Below are positions 27,840-37,190 of a DNA stretch of 64,000 nt, one piece after another. The notes under the pieces are model-generated. The model ran no database searches and was not told where the DNA came from. It saw only the letters and a program-made list of their open reading frames with translations. This stretch comes from Aureimonas altamirensis. GTDB taxonomy: Bacteria > Pseudomonadota > Alphaproteobacteria > Rhizobiales > Rhizobiaceae. Numbering within the stretch: position 1 is the stretch's first letter; the number at the start of each line of letters is the position of its first letter. The position numbers and the translations under genes were made by a program. The DNA lies in assembly GCF_001463885.1 (NCBI RefSeq), contig NZ_BBWQ01000018.1, positions 62,001-126,000 of the forward strand. The letters run 5' to 3'.

Positions 27840-29346
27840 TCTTACAGGCCAGGGCCGTATTGCCGGGCGATTGCCCGTGGCGGTCGTCGACATCGGCTCC
27901 AACTCGGTGCGCCTCGTCATCTATGAGGGCAACAGCCGCGCGCCGGTGCAGCTTTTCAACGAAAAGGTCCTGAGCGGGCTGGGCAAGGGCCTGGCCCGCA
28001 CGGGCCGGCTCGACGACAAAAGCGTTGCCAGTGCGCTTGCCGCACTGACGCGGTTTCGTGCGCTGGCAGAGCTGGCGGGCTGCACGGAAATCTACCCGCT
28101 GGCGACGGCGGCGGCGCGCGAGGCGTCCAACGGGGCGGAATTCATCGAGGCGGCGACAGGCGCGATCGGCCGCGACATCATCATCCTGTCCGGCGCTGAC
28201 GAAGCCCGCTACGCCGCCGAAGGTGTGGTCGCCGGCTTCTTCGCGCCCAACGGCATCGTGGGCGATCTGGGCGGGGGCAGCCTGGAGCTGGTCGAGGTGT
28301 CGTCCGGGCGGTTCGGCACCGGCTTGACGACGCCGCTCGGCGGCCTGCGCCTGCGCGACCTGTCCGGCGGCGATATCGCCAAGGCACGCGCCATCGCCGA
28401 CGGGGAGATCGGCGGCTCGGCGCTGGCGGGCGCCTGCGAGGGCAAGAGCTTCTACGCCGTTGGCGGCACCTGGCGTAACCTTGCCAAGCTGCACATGGAA
28501 CAGACGCGATATCCATTGCAGGTCATGCAGGGCTATCGGGTCGCCGTGGCCGAGCTTGCCGACTTCCTCGACAAGGTGGCGACCGGCGATCCAGAGAAAC
28601 TGCCGGGTATCGAGGCCGTATCGCGCAGCCGTCGCTCGCTTCTTCCCTATGGCGCCGTCACGCTGCAATCGGTCATTGCCAATCTGAAGCCCATGGACAT
28701 CGTGGTATCGGCCTATGGCGTGCGCGAAGGGTATCTCCACGCGCTTCTACCCGAGGCCGAAGTGGAGAAGGATGCGCTGCTGGTCACGGCGCGGGAGCTG
28801 TCGATCCTGCGCTCCCGCTCGCCGATCCACAACGAAGAGCTGGTCCGCTTCGCCTCCGACACGTTCCACGCCCTGGGCATCGACGAAACGCCCGAGGACG
28901 AGCGCCTGCGCGACGCCGCCTGCCTTTTGGCCGATGTGAGCTGGCGCGCCCACCCGGACTATCGGGGCGGGCAGGCGCTGTCCTTCACGGTACATGCGGC
29001 GCTGCCCGCCCTGGACCATGCCGGCCGCACGTTTTTGGGGCTGACGAACTACTTCCGCTACGAGGGCCATTTCGAGCAGGGCATGATGCCCGACCTGGAA
29101 AGGCTGATCCCGCCGCGCATGCTGCAGCGTGCGCGGGTGCTGGCCTCGCTGTTCCGGGTCGTGTTCCTGCTCACGGCCGGCATTCCGGGCGTGCTGGGCC
29201 AATTGCGCTGGGTACAGGATCCGCGCGGTGGCTTCACGCTTGCCGTGCCGGCGAACCTTGCGGACCTTGTGGGGGAAAGGCCGCGCGCGCGTTTCCAGCA
29301 GTTCGCCAAGGTTGTGGAGCGCACCTTGCGTATCGAGGTTCTCTGA
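27787..29346 (+). CDS. ppx: Exopolyphosphatase / guanosine pentaphosphate phosphohydrolase
   Basis: Hydrolyses terminal phosphates of polyphosphate, opposing the upstream Ppk. The ASKHA-fold phosphate motifs are [19 protein letters not shown] and [16 protein letters not shown]; the helical C-terminal HD-like region follows, as in rhizobial 500-aa forms. The start is unsettled. ATG at 27787 overlaps ppk1 by 53 bp, and downstream candidates are TTG or GTG codons just before the DIGSNS motif. Cotranscription with ppk1 is almost certain. Confidence 0.93.
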   Translation: MRPSSLQGNARSTPVSIDLTGQGRIAGRLPVAVVDIGSNSVRLVIYEGNSRAPVQLFNEKVLSGLGKGLARTGRLDDKSVASALAALTRFRALAELAGCTEIYPLATAAAREASNGAEFIEAATGAIGRDIIILSGADEARYAAEGVVAGFFAPNGIVGDLGGGSLELVEVSSGRFGTGLTTPLGGLRLRDLSGGDIAKARAIADGEIGGSALAGACEGKSFYAVGGTWRNLAKLHMEQTRYPLQVMQGYRVAVAELADFLDKVATGDPEKLPGIEAVSRSRRSLLPYGAVTLQSVIANLKPMDIVVSAYGVREGYLHALLPEAEVEKDALLVTARELSILRSRSPIHNEELVRFASDTFHALGIDETPEDERLRDAACLLADVSWRAHPDYRGGQALSFTVHAALPALDHAGRTFLGLTNYFRYEGHFEQGMMPDLERLIPPRMLQRARVLASLFRVVFLLTAGIPGVLGQLRWVQDPRGGFTLAVPANLADLVGERPRARFQQFAKVVERTLRIEVL

Positions 29347-29478
29347 AAAACCCCTGGTGTGCGCTTCGATAGATCGGAGCGACGAAAAATTACGCTCGGC
29401 GCAGCCAGGCGACGTTGCATTACCTCTACATATATCCTATGAATTTATTAGTTATTGGTAATACGATGAACAATTATC
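29347..29478. other. AT-rich intergenic leader before the HAD gene
   Basis: After ppx the base composition drops sharply (TACATATATCCTATGAATTT and similar) in an otherwise GC-rich window. No ORF or clear terminator is seen. It probably holds the promoter for the next two genes and may mark the edge of imported DNA. Confidence 0.5.
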
Positions 29479-31437
29479 ATGTTGCAAATCAATTCTCTTG
29501 GCGGATTGTTCTCCGCTGAATCGATCGAGCGGACGCTGGCGCCCTTTCAGGCCATCTCGTTCGACGTTTTCGATACACTCCTACACCGGCTGGTTGCCAG
29601 TCCGCATGATGTGTTCCACATCATCGAACGGCGATATGGGATAGGTGGTTTCGCGGAGCGTCGGATTCAGGCCGAGATCGATGCGCGATCGCGCGGCCGA
29701 TCCCGGTTCGGCTCCGAAGAAACCAGCATCGGCGAAATTTACGAAAGTTTCGGCCTGAGCGAGACTGAAACCCTTCGCGGAATCGAACGCGAGATCGACG
29801 TGGAGCGTAGCCTTCTGCGGCCAAGTCCACGGGGAGTTGCGATCTACAAGGCGGCTAAGCGGCTGGGGAAGATCACGATCGCCGTCAGCGACATGTATTT
29901 GTCGTCGGACGTTATCCGTCATCTCCTCGAGTGCAATGGAATTTTCGTCGACTTCGTAATGTCGTCGTCCGATCATCGTCAGCAGAACATCGGAAAATAC
30001 AACGGAAAGATCTTTCCTATCGCGGCGCAGCAGTGCGGCGTAGAGCCCGGCCGTATGATCCACTTCGGCGACAATTGGCAGTCTGATTTCGTCCAGGCTA
30101 CGAAGGCGGGTCTTGCCGCCATCCACATGACGACCAACCTGCATGAATTGTTCACCGATACGCGCCTGAACCTGCATTCGATACATCTGATCGATCGCGC
30201 CAAGACGCCTGAGGGTGCTGTGGTTTTGGGCGCCCTCGCGCATCGCCATGCGCACGGCTATCTCGGTCTGCCGTTCGACGAGTGCAAAGCCGTCAGCTAC
30301 TTCTATGGGGGCCTGGTTGCGCTTGGGTTGATCAAGCGCATCGAAGAGGTTGTAGCGAGGCACGGCATCAGGAAACTGCTCCTCCTGACGAGGGACGGCT
30401 TCGCGATCGCGGATTATCTGACCGCTTATGGTTTCGATGCCTGCAGTTACGACGTCGTCTATTCCTCACGCCGCATGTGCCTCGTGCCGCTGCTGACGCG
30501 CAAGGAATGGTGGGTGCTGCCCATGCTTTTTCCGAGGCGGCATGAAGCCGTCTACGATCTGCATGTCGAGTTGCAGAGATTGAACCTGGCCGACGTCGCG
30601 AACATCACTAACTTCGTTACAAATGACTGGGACGAATTTGTGCGACACCTGGAGCGCGAGGTTCCATGGGAGGCGCTCGTCGGCGACGAGACCGACGTCT
30701 ACAGGGATTACCTACGCTCGGTCATCGGCGCGACGCCGATCGATGCCGTTGCCATCGTGGATGTTGGCTGGGGCCTCAACTCCCACAGGGCGATCGAAAG
30801 CATTCTCGGCCAGCGTCTGCATGGCATTTACTGCGGCACCCATGCGCACGCCTACCACACCGACCTGATCGACGGATCACTGTTCCTGCACGGTCAGCCC
30901 TCTGACAGGACCGAGCGTCTGATGGGCGCGGTGGAAGTGCTGGAGCTGTTTTTCTCGGATGCGTCGCCGTCTGCCATACGAATGGAGCGTAGAGGCCCGG
31001 ATGGGCTCTTCAGCCCGGTGCTCCATGACCGCGATCCGGAAGACATGTCCAGGGATATCTACGTGCGCCACGTTCAGCGCGGAATCCGCACCTTTCTCCA
31101 AGACGTGAAACCCTTTTCAGGCGAGATGGACACCTCTGTTGTTACCGACCTCGCCGCCGAGGTGATGGGCAATATCGCGGTCAATCCGACCCCGGGCGAG
31201 TACGGGACAATCGGCAAAATTCCGCATGCACGGGAGATCGGGGCATCCCGGCATAGTCCGATCTCGAACTGGTGGCGTCCCCCGTCGCACAATGCCCCGC
31301 CCACGCCCCCGGAGCCCTCGGCCAGCGGCGATGTCAGGCCTTCCCTGCGCGTCGCTGCCCGCTTGGCAGTCTCGGCTGTCCTGGGCGCGAAGAATGCACG
31401 TTACCTGACGCGTTTCGTCACAGGCCGCATAAAATGA
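29479..31437 (+). CDS. HAD-superfamily domain protein, probable surface-polysaccharide locus type
   Basis: A 652-aa protein. The N-terminal HAD hydrolase domain has motif I FDVFDTLL (Asp29 and Asp32), motif II SDMYLSSD, a lysine near NIGKYNGK, and motif IV HFGDNWQSD. The middle and C-terminal parts (GGLVALGLIKRIEEVV, LLTRDGFAIADYL, VDVGWGLNSHRAIES) resemble the second domain of large HAD proteins found in capsule and O-antigen loci. A proline-rich linker (PPSHNAPPTPPEPS) precedes a basic C-terminal tail. The exact reaction is unknown. It is coupled by ATGA to the methyltransferase gene. Confidence 0.75.
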   Translation: MLQINSLGGLFSAESIERTLAPFQAISFDVFDTLLHRLVASPHDVFHIIERRYGIGGFAERRIQAEIDARSRGRSRFGSEETSIGEIYESFGLSETETLRGIEREIDVERSLLRPSPRGVAIYKAAKRLGKITIAVSDMYLSSDVIRHLLECNGIFVDFVMSSSDHRQQNIGKYNGKIFPIAAQQCGVEPGRMIHFGDNWQSDFVQATKAGLAAIHMTTNLHELFTDTRLNLHSIHLIDRAKTPEGAVVLGALAHRHAHGYLGLPFDECKAVSYFYGGLVALGLIKRIEEVVARHGIRKLLLLTRDGFAIADYLTAYGFDACSYDVVYSSRRMCLVPLLTRKEWWVLPMLFPRRHEAVYDLHVELQRLNLADVANITNFVTNDWDEFVRHLEREVPWEALVGDETDVYRDYLRSVIGATPIDAVAIVDVGWGLNSHRAIESILGQRLHGIYCGTHAHAYHTDLIDGSLFLHGQPSDRTERLMGAVEVLELFFSDASPSAIRMERRGPDGLFSPVLHDRDPEDMSRDIYVRHVQRGIRTFLQDVKPFSGEMDTSVVTDLAAEVMGNIAVNPTPGEYGTIGKIPHAREIGASRHSPISNWWRPPSHNAPPTPPEPSASGDVRPSLRVAARLAVSAVLGAKNARYLTRFVTGRIK

Positions 31438-32225
31438 AAAATCTGCTGATCCATTCAATGGCCGAATTCTCATCGCTGACCCTACCCATACTGTCTGCCG
31501 TAGGGGCCAAGGCAATTGCCGAGATCGGTCTCGAGCATGGCGGAAATACCGGCCTGCTTATCGACTACGCCCAGTCGGTGGGCGGGCGAGTCCATTCGCT
31601 CGACAGCGACATGAACGCGATCGTGAAGGCGCGCCAGAGCTGGGGTGACCAAGCCACCTTCGTTCATAGCCGCAGCCTGGACGGTATCCCTCAGATTGCC
31701 GGCATCGACGCATGGTTTATCGACGGAGACCACAATTGGTACACCGTCATCAATGAATTGCGGGCCATTCGGAAACGCAGTCGACAGGATCGAAAGCCGA
31801 TGCTGGCCTTTCTGCATGATGTCTGTTGGCCGTGCGCCCGCCGCGATTGCTATTACGATCCGAGCTCCATACCGGAAGCTTTCACCCATCCCCATGATTG
31901 GGAAGCTGGCGTGGTAATGGACGATCCGTCATTGCAGCCTTGGGGGTTTCGGGGCAACGGCGTATTTGCCTGGGCAAAAGCGGAAGGGGGGGCGCGGAAC
32001 GGCGTGCTGACTGCCGTGGAAGACTTTATCGATGAAGAGGGCGGCGCCTTTGATTTTCATTGCGTAAAGGCTGTTTTCGGGCTCGGTATCCTCGTCGCCC
32101 ATAACCACCCGTTCCGCAACGACATCGCCGACAAGCTCGAACCCTTCGCAGATAACGACATGATCATTGCGCTCGAGGAAAATCGCCTGCGCAATTATCT
32201 GGAGGTTCTGCGGCTGACAGCCTGA
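31434..32225 (+). CDS. Class I SAM-dependent methyltransferase-like protein
   Basis: A 263-aa protein with a Methyltransf_24-type Rossmann core: AIAEIGLEHGGNTGLLIDYA (SAM loop), GGRVHSLDSDM (acidic residue after strand 2) and IDAWFIDGDHNWYTVINEL. The middle carries a cluster with cysteines (DVCWPCARRDCYYD). The ATG at 31434 overlaps the stop of the HAD gene, so the pair is probably a functional unit, perhaps modifying a surface glycan; that is inference from context. It converges with the sugar operon 52 bp away. Confidence 0.75.
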   Translation: MKNLLIHSMAEFSSLTLPILSAVGAKAIAEIGLEHGGNTGLLIDYAQSVGGRVHSLDSDMNAIVKARQSWGDQATFVHSRSLDGIPQIAGIDAWFIDGDHNWYTVINELRAIRKRSRQDRKPMLAFLHDVCWPCARRDCYYDPSSIPEAFTHPHDWEAGVVMDDPSLQPWGFRGNGVFAWAKAEGGARNGVLTAVEDFIDEEGGAFDFHCVKAVFGLGILVAHNHPFRNDIADKLEPFADNDMIIALEENRLRNYLEVLRLTA

Positions 32226-32277
32226 AAATGCCTCCTCACGCCAGCTATTCATTCCTGGGCGGTGATCATGCTGCGGG

Positions 32278-34230
32278 CTATTCCGACTTTTGCGGACGGC
32301 CTGCAAGTATGGCGACGGCATAAGGGCGCAGGCTGATACGTGTTCCGGTGAATGGCTTGCGCAGCGATTGGAGTGAGCGCACGTCCTGACTTGCGACCGC
32401 AAAGCTCTCCTCGTCCAACATCGCGCAGGATCGAAACCCCTCCGGCACAGACACTTCGCAGTCCTCGCCGGTCCGGTTGGCGATCCACAGGATCGTTTCC
32501 TCGCCGTCTTGCACGGCGAGGGCCTCTACGGTGTCGCCATGCGAAATGGAAAGGCGCGGCAGCCCATGCAGGGCGGCAAGGCCGCGCAGCACGTGGAACA
32601 CTGGGAACAGGCCGCCGGCCTGATCGTACCATGGCTGGGGCCAGTCCCGGGGCGTCGCCACCAGGCCGAACGGGCCGGTTGCGCCTCCCAGGCTTACGGC
32701 GCTTGCGCCGCCCTCGGCAAGCCGCGCGATATAGCCCAGCATCCATGCGGCACCGAGCAGGCCGCGCTGGCGCGGGTCGTTGAAGTTCATCGCCTGCCGG
32801 ATATTGGCCGGGTTGGCCATTGGCGCATCCCCATAGGGGTTCATGCGCATGCCGATGGCGCTGGGGCCGACGGCGATCGGTTTGCCCGCAGCAATGGCCC
32901 GTGCACTGTCGGCGATGGCGGGAAGGGACTCCAGGCCTTCCATGATCGAATGGTCATCGCCCGCATGCAGGGTCGCCGTGGTGGTAAAGCTGACGAGGTC
33001 CAGAAGATCGGCCGGCGGGCGCTTGCGGTTCATCTCGGTGAAGTAGCTGAACATGCCGCCGCCGATGCGTGCGCCCGGAAAGGCCAGCCGCGCCGCCTCG
33101 AACATCCGGCGGGGCGGTGGCGCATCGGGCCATACGCTGCCTGGCAGCGTGCACTTGAGATCGGGCGCCGGCGAGACAAGAACAGTGGCGAACGGCCGCC
33201 CCAAAGCGTCCACGCTGCGGCCGAGCGCCACCAATTCGGCTTCGAAGCCGTCAACCGACTGGATGACCGCCTCCAGCCAGATTTCGCCTCCCAGCAAACG
33301 CGCGGTGTCCACCAAGGCACCGAGGGTGGCCGCGTCATGGCCGAGCGCCGCATTGTAATGACAGATGATCTGTCCCGGCCGGATCGTCGACAGCACATCG
33401 GCTTGCCCGCGCACCGCTTCGATTTCCGAGGGGTCAAGGCCATAGCCGATGGACGGCATGGTGCCGGCTTGCCTGCCGATGGACACGCGCTCTTCGGCCC
33501 TATCCGCCTTCTTCGCCGCCGATGCGCCGTCGACCGTCAGCGTCACGGCCTGTGCGATATGTTCGCCCTTGTCCAGCGTGTAGGGCCATGGCAGCGCAAG
33601 GGGGCGCACATAGGTCTTGTAGGAAGCGTCGGTCCAGTTGCGCTGGTCTTCCATCTCATAGACGTCGCCTTCCATCCGGCAGGTGACGGACAGGCCGGGC
33701 GCTGCCTCATGCGTCAGGGCGCGCAGGTTCATCATCGGCTGTACGGGGTCAATCAATTGCGGGAAGACGCCGTCTTCGATCGTCCCGTCGGCATGCTCGA
33801 TCCGCACCGCACGGCCGGCGACGCCGACGATGGGATGCAGCACCACGAAGCCGGTGCGATTGGTGATGAAGTCGGTATCGGCCGAGCCATCGGCACTGAA
33901 GGTCAACTGACCGGCCGGCGTGGCTGAAATCCGCGCGCTGTAGCGGAAGGCCTGCGCCGCGTCCCGTGCGAGCGCGTCGTAGGTGACGCTGAATCCATCG
34001 GCAGTCTCGTCGACGATGAGGTTTTCGATCGCCGGGTTGTAGGTGCCCCAGTTCCTGTCCCGCACGATGAAGGATATCGCCCGGATCAGCTCCACGCCAT
34101 TAAAGCGGATATGCCGCAGGTTTCCGGCGTCCAGCTCGGCCGTGAGTTGGCCGGCGGTGAGGATGCGGGGTCGCGGTGCGGGCTCGTCCGTTCCGAACCG
34201 GCGAACGGACATGGTGGGTTGCTGCGTCAT
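32278..34230 (-). CDS. apnL: Probable D-apionate lactonase (ApnL-like)
   Basis: A 650-aa cytosolic protein. Its N-terminal LRHIRFNGVELIRAISFIV and RDRNWGTYNPAIENL, and its overall length, match my recollection of the D-apionate lactonase family described in rhizobial apiose catabolism. Later blocks (GGGMFSYFTEMNRKRPP, PIAVGPSAIGMRMNPYG, SLGGATGPFG) look like a TIM-barrel glycosidase-type fold. It is the last gene of the ABC operon; the ATG overlaps the permease stop. If correct, it hydrolyses the lactone made by D-apiose dehydrogenase, which is not encoded in this window. A glycoside hydrolase of unknown specificity is the alternative. Confidence 0.6.
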   Translation of the reverse strand: MTQQPTMSVRRFGTDEPAPRPRILTAGQLTAELDAGNLRHIRFNGVELIRAISFIVRDRNWGTYNPAIENLIVDETADGFSVTYDALARDAAQAFRYSARISATPAGQLTFSADGSADTDFITNRTGFVVLHPIVGVAGRAVRIEHADGTIEDGVFPQLIDPVQPMMNLRALTHEAAPGLSVTCRMEGDVYEMEDQRNWTDASYKTYVRPLALPWPYTLDKGEHIAQAVTLTVDGASAAKKADRAEERVSIGRQAGTMPSIGYGLDPSEIEAVRGQADVLSTIRPGQIICHYNAALGHDAATLGALVDTARLLGGEIWLEAVIQSVDGFEAELVALGRSVDALGRPFATVLVSPAPDLKCTLPGSVWPDAPPPRRMFEAARLAFPGARIGGGMFSYFTEMNRKRPPADLLDLVSFTTTATLHAGDDHSIMEGLESLPAIADSARAIAAGKPIAVGPSAIGMRMNPYGDAPMANPANIRQAMNFNDPRQRGLLGAAWMLGYIARLAEGGASAVSLGGATGPFGLVATPRDWPQPWYDQAGGLFPVFHVLRGLAALHGLPRLSISHGDTVEALAVQDGEETILWIANRTGEDCEVSVPEGFRSCAMLDEESFAVASQDVRSLQSLRKPFTGTRISLRPYAVAILAGRPQKSE

Positions 34231-35210
34231 GGATTGACCTTCGAGCTGACAAGGCGTTCGGCCAGGAGGGCGACGATGATGATCGTGCCGATTGCGGTTC
34301 CTTGCCAGAAGGGCGAAACGCCCATCAGGTTCAGCCCATTGCGGATCATCACCATGATGAACACGCCGAACAGGGTGCCGATGATCGAGCCGCGTCCGCC
34401 ATAGAGGCTGGCGCCCCCGATGACGACCGCCGCGATGGCGTCGAGTTCCATCGCATTGCCCATCAGCGGGTCGGCCGACAGAAGCTGCGCGATGGAGAAG
34501 GTGATCGCGACGGCCGAAAGCGCCCCGGAAATCACGTAAGGCAGGACGGCATAGAAAAGAACGCTCAGGCCGGCTGCCCGTGCGGCCTCCTTGTTGGAGC
34601 CGACCGCATAGATGGTGCGCCCGCCCTTGGTGTAGGTGAGATACAGGAAGGCGGCGAGGTAGAGCGCCAGCAGGAAGATGACGTTGGTCGGCACACCGAG
34701 CACGGTGGTGTAGACGATGGACTGCATGGCATCCGGAATGGTCGAGATGGCCGTCTGTCCGGACAGGATGTAGGCAAGGCTGCGGCCGATGGCCATGACC
34801 CCCAGCGTCACCACGAAGGCGGCAAGGCCGAAGACGTTGATGAGCAGGCCGGACACAAGTCCGATGAAGCCGCCTGCGGCGACCGCCAGTGCAATTGCCG
34901 GCACGATCGGCATCTCGCGCAGGGCGAGGCCCAGGATGATGCCCGTCAGTCCGGCGACGGACCCGACGGACAGATCGATGCCGCCGGTCAGGATCACGAA
35001 GGTCATGCCCACGGCCACGATGCCGATGACGACGGACTGGTCCAGCATGTTGAAGATGTTGGATTGCGTCAGGAAGTACGGAGACATGAACGACAGGCAG
35101 AAGGCGATCAGCAACGCCAGCAGCGTCATGCGCACTTCGAGTCGGCCGATCAGCCGGCGGCCGATGGAGCGACCGGGGCTCGATCTCTGAGAAGCGGTAT
35201 CTGCGGTCAT
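34227..35210 (-). CDS. Sugar ABC transporter permease (ribose/xylose type)
   Basis: RbsC-like integral membrane subunit of 327 aa with about nine or ten hydrophobic segments. The signature GMTFVILTGGIDLSVGSVAG and the C-terminal AVVIGGASLYGGRGSIIGTL are characteristic of the monosaccharide permease family. ATG at 35210 is preceded by TTGAGG 9 nt upstream; a TTG five codons earlier is less likely. It lies between the ATPase and the lactonase gene, with an ATGA overlap to the latter. Confidence 0.93.
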   Translation of the reverse strand: MTADTASQRSSPGRSIGRRLIGRLEVRMTLLALLIAFCLSFMSPYFLTQSNIFNMLDQSVVIGIVAVGMTFVILTGGIDLSVGSVAGLTGIILGLALREMPIVPAIALAVAAGGFIGLVSGLLINVFGLAAFVVTLGVMAIGRSLAYILSGQTAISTIPDAMQSIVYTTVLGVPTNVIFLLALYLAAFLYLTYTKGGRTIYAVGSNKEAARAAGLSVLFYAVLPYVISGALSAVAITFSIAQLLSADPLMGNAMELDAIAAVVIGGASLYGGRGSIIGTLFGVFIMVMIRNGLNLMGVSPFWQGTAIGTIIIVALLAERLVSSKVNP

Positions 35211-35221
35211 GTCCAAAAACC

Positions 35222-37117
35222 TCAAAGCGTTTTCGCCATCGCGTCGATGTGGCTGCGAATAGTTTCCGGTGCGGGCAGGGGCGCGCCGTCCGGCAGGCTG
35301 ATGCCCACCCAGCCGAAGTCATGCCCGCGCGCACTGCGCATCTGCGTCAGCAGCGTTGCGCGGCCGCTGGCCGTATCGGTAACGAAGCCTGCGTCGCGCC
35401 GGGCAAGGGCCGAAGGAATATGCGTCTGGGCGAAGCGGCGCGCCTCGCCACTGCGAAAGCCGGGGTCGGCGTTTGCGTTTTCCACCACGGCATTCAGGCA
35501 GATCAGGCTGTCATCTTCCATGAGGGCCCAGAAGCCCGCGCCGCCATGCTGGCGGGCAAGATTCTGCAGAAGCTCTGTGTTGCGCGCCATGGACGTTCGC
35601 GGCGCGGCCAGAAGCGTGAGTTTTTCCTCGTCCAGCATGGCGCTGGGCACGTCTGCGATGGAACGCCCATCGCTGATGACGACGACCCGGTCGGCAAGGC
35701 CGAGCAACTCTTCGAAATCGGACGATACGATCACCAGCGCAACGCCTTGCGCGGCAACCTCGCGGAGCATGGCATAGATGCCGGCCCGGGTGCCGATATC
35801 GACGCCCTTGGTCGGTTCGTCCAGAATAAGCACGCGCGGCTCCAGAAGCAGCCAGCGGGCGATGATCACCTTCTGCTGCATGCCGCCCGAGAAGTTCAGC
35901 ATGGAGGCATCCATGAGCCGCTCTTCGGGCAGGCCCAGACTGGCCAGAAGCCGCGACACCTGCTTGTCGCGGGCGCGGTAATTGCAGAAAAAGCCGCGAT
36001 GGGCGCCGAGATGGGCAAGAAGAAGGTTTTCGCGCACGGAAAAATCCGGAACGATGTTCTGGCTGCGCCTGTCCTCTGCCACGAATCCCAGCCCGGCCCG
36101 CATGGCCTTGTCGGGCCGGTCGGCGGGCAGGGGCTTGCCCTCCAGCATGACGGTGCCGCCATCGCGCTTGCGCAGGCCGAAGATGGCCTCGATCGTTTCG
36201 GAGCGGCCGGCGCCGACAAGCCCGCCGAGCCCCAGAATTTCGCCCTTGCGGACGGCAAACGACACGTCGCGCACAAGCGGTGCGGACCTCAGGTTGCGGA
36301 CTTCGAGCGCGGGTTCGCCGCCAGCCGGTGGCAGCGCTGCGCCCTCGCGGTGATAGATCGACTGCAACTCGCTACCCACCATCGCCCGGATCAGCTCTCC
36401 CTGGCTGAGGCTGGCGGTGGGCCGCGCATTCATGACGGTGCGCCCCTCGCGCATCACGGTGACGCGGTCGGTGATGGAGAAGACCTCTTCCAGCCGATGC
36501 GATACGAAGACGAGGCCGCGGCCCGATGCACGAAGGCGCTCCATGACCTCGAACAGGCGTTCCACCTCGCCCGGGCTGAGCGCCGCTGTCGGCTCGTCGA
36601 AAATGATGAGCTTGGCGCGGACACCGAGTGCCTTGGCAATCTCGACAAGCTGCTTCTGCGCCGAAGAAAGGGTTCGCACCTCCCTGTCGAACGGCAGCCC
36701 TTCTCGCTGGCCGAGCGCATCGAGAATGACTTCTCCTTGGGCGCGCAAGGCACGGTAATCGAGGCGGCCGGGGCGTGCGAGCTCTGGCAGGAACATGTTT
36801 TCCAGCACCGTCAGGTCCGGCACGAGGCTGGTTTCCTGCATGACGATGGCGATGCCGGCCTGCAGCGCATCGCGGGTGCTGCGCATGTGGATGTCATGGC
36901 CGCGATAGGTGATGTCGCCGGCGTCGGCCATGATGTGCCCGGAGATCACCTTCGACAGCGTCGATTTGCCCGCCCCGTTGGCACCCAGCAACCCATGCAC
37001 CTCGCCCTCCCGCAGCTCGAAGTCGGCTCCGGCAAGGGCGCGTGTGCGCTCGAAAGTCTTGGTCAGTCCGCGCGCGCTGAGAAGGATATCTCCGTGCGCC
37101 TTATCCGCATCCACCAC
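35222..37117 (-). CDS. Sugar ABC transporter ATP-binding protein with an extra C-terminal domain
   Basis: RbsA/XylG-type protein with two nucleotide-binding domains. Domain 1 has GANGAGKS, the signature LSSAQKQLVEIAKAL and IIFDEPTAAL; domain 2 has the degenerate GGLVGAGRSE, FSGGMQQKVIIARWL and LILDEPTKGVD. The usual proteins end soon after LTLLAAPR. Here about 123 further residues follow (from SMARNTELLQ to the end), containing FWALMEDDSLICLNAV and FGWVGISLPDGAPL, and they look like a folded sensory domain. GTG at 37117 with GGAGA 8 nt upstream is the chosen start; longer in-frame starts exist up to 37168. Confidence 0.88.
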   Translation of the reverse strand: MVDADKAHGDILLSARGLTKTFERTRALAGADFELREGEVHGLLGANGAGKSTLSKVISGHIMADAGDITYRGHDIHMRSTRDALQAGIAIVMQETSLVPDLTVLENMFLPELARPGRLDYRALRAQGEVILDALGQREGLPFDREVRTLSSAQKQLVEIAKALGVRAKLIIFDEPTAALSPGEVERLFEVMERLRASGRGLVFVSHRLEEVFSITDRVTVMREGRTVMNARPTASLSQGELIRAMVGSELQSIYHREGAALPPAGGEPALEVRNLRSAPLVRDVSFAVRKGEILGLGGLVGAGRSETIEAIFGLRKRDGGTVMLEGKPLPADRPDKAMRAGLGFVAEDRRSQNIVPDFSVRENLLLAHLGAHRGFFCNYRARDKQVSRLLASLGLPEERLMDASMLNFSGGMQQKVIIARWLLLEPRVLILDEPTKGVDIGTRAGIYAMLREVAAQGVALVIVSSDFEELLGLADRVVVISDGRSIADVPSAMLDEEKLTLLAAPRTSMARNTELLQNLARQHGGAGFWALMEDDSLICLNAVVENANADPGFRSGEARRFAQTHIPSALARRDAGFVTDTASGRATLLTQMRSARGHDFGWVGISLPDGAPLPAPETIRSHIDAMAKTL

Positions 37118-37190
37118 GTCGCATCTCCGAAGGTCGAACCATGAGGCCGGCAGGCCGGGCCGCGACACGGCCTGCCGGATCTGGCGGGTA

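Noticed and set aside
32278-35334. A single 1018-residue protein spanning the permease and lactonase genes
   Set aside because: The first third is the permease region in the wrong frame. The real gene begins at 34230 with MTQQPTMSV, overlapping the permease stop by ATGA.
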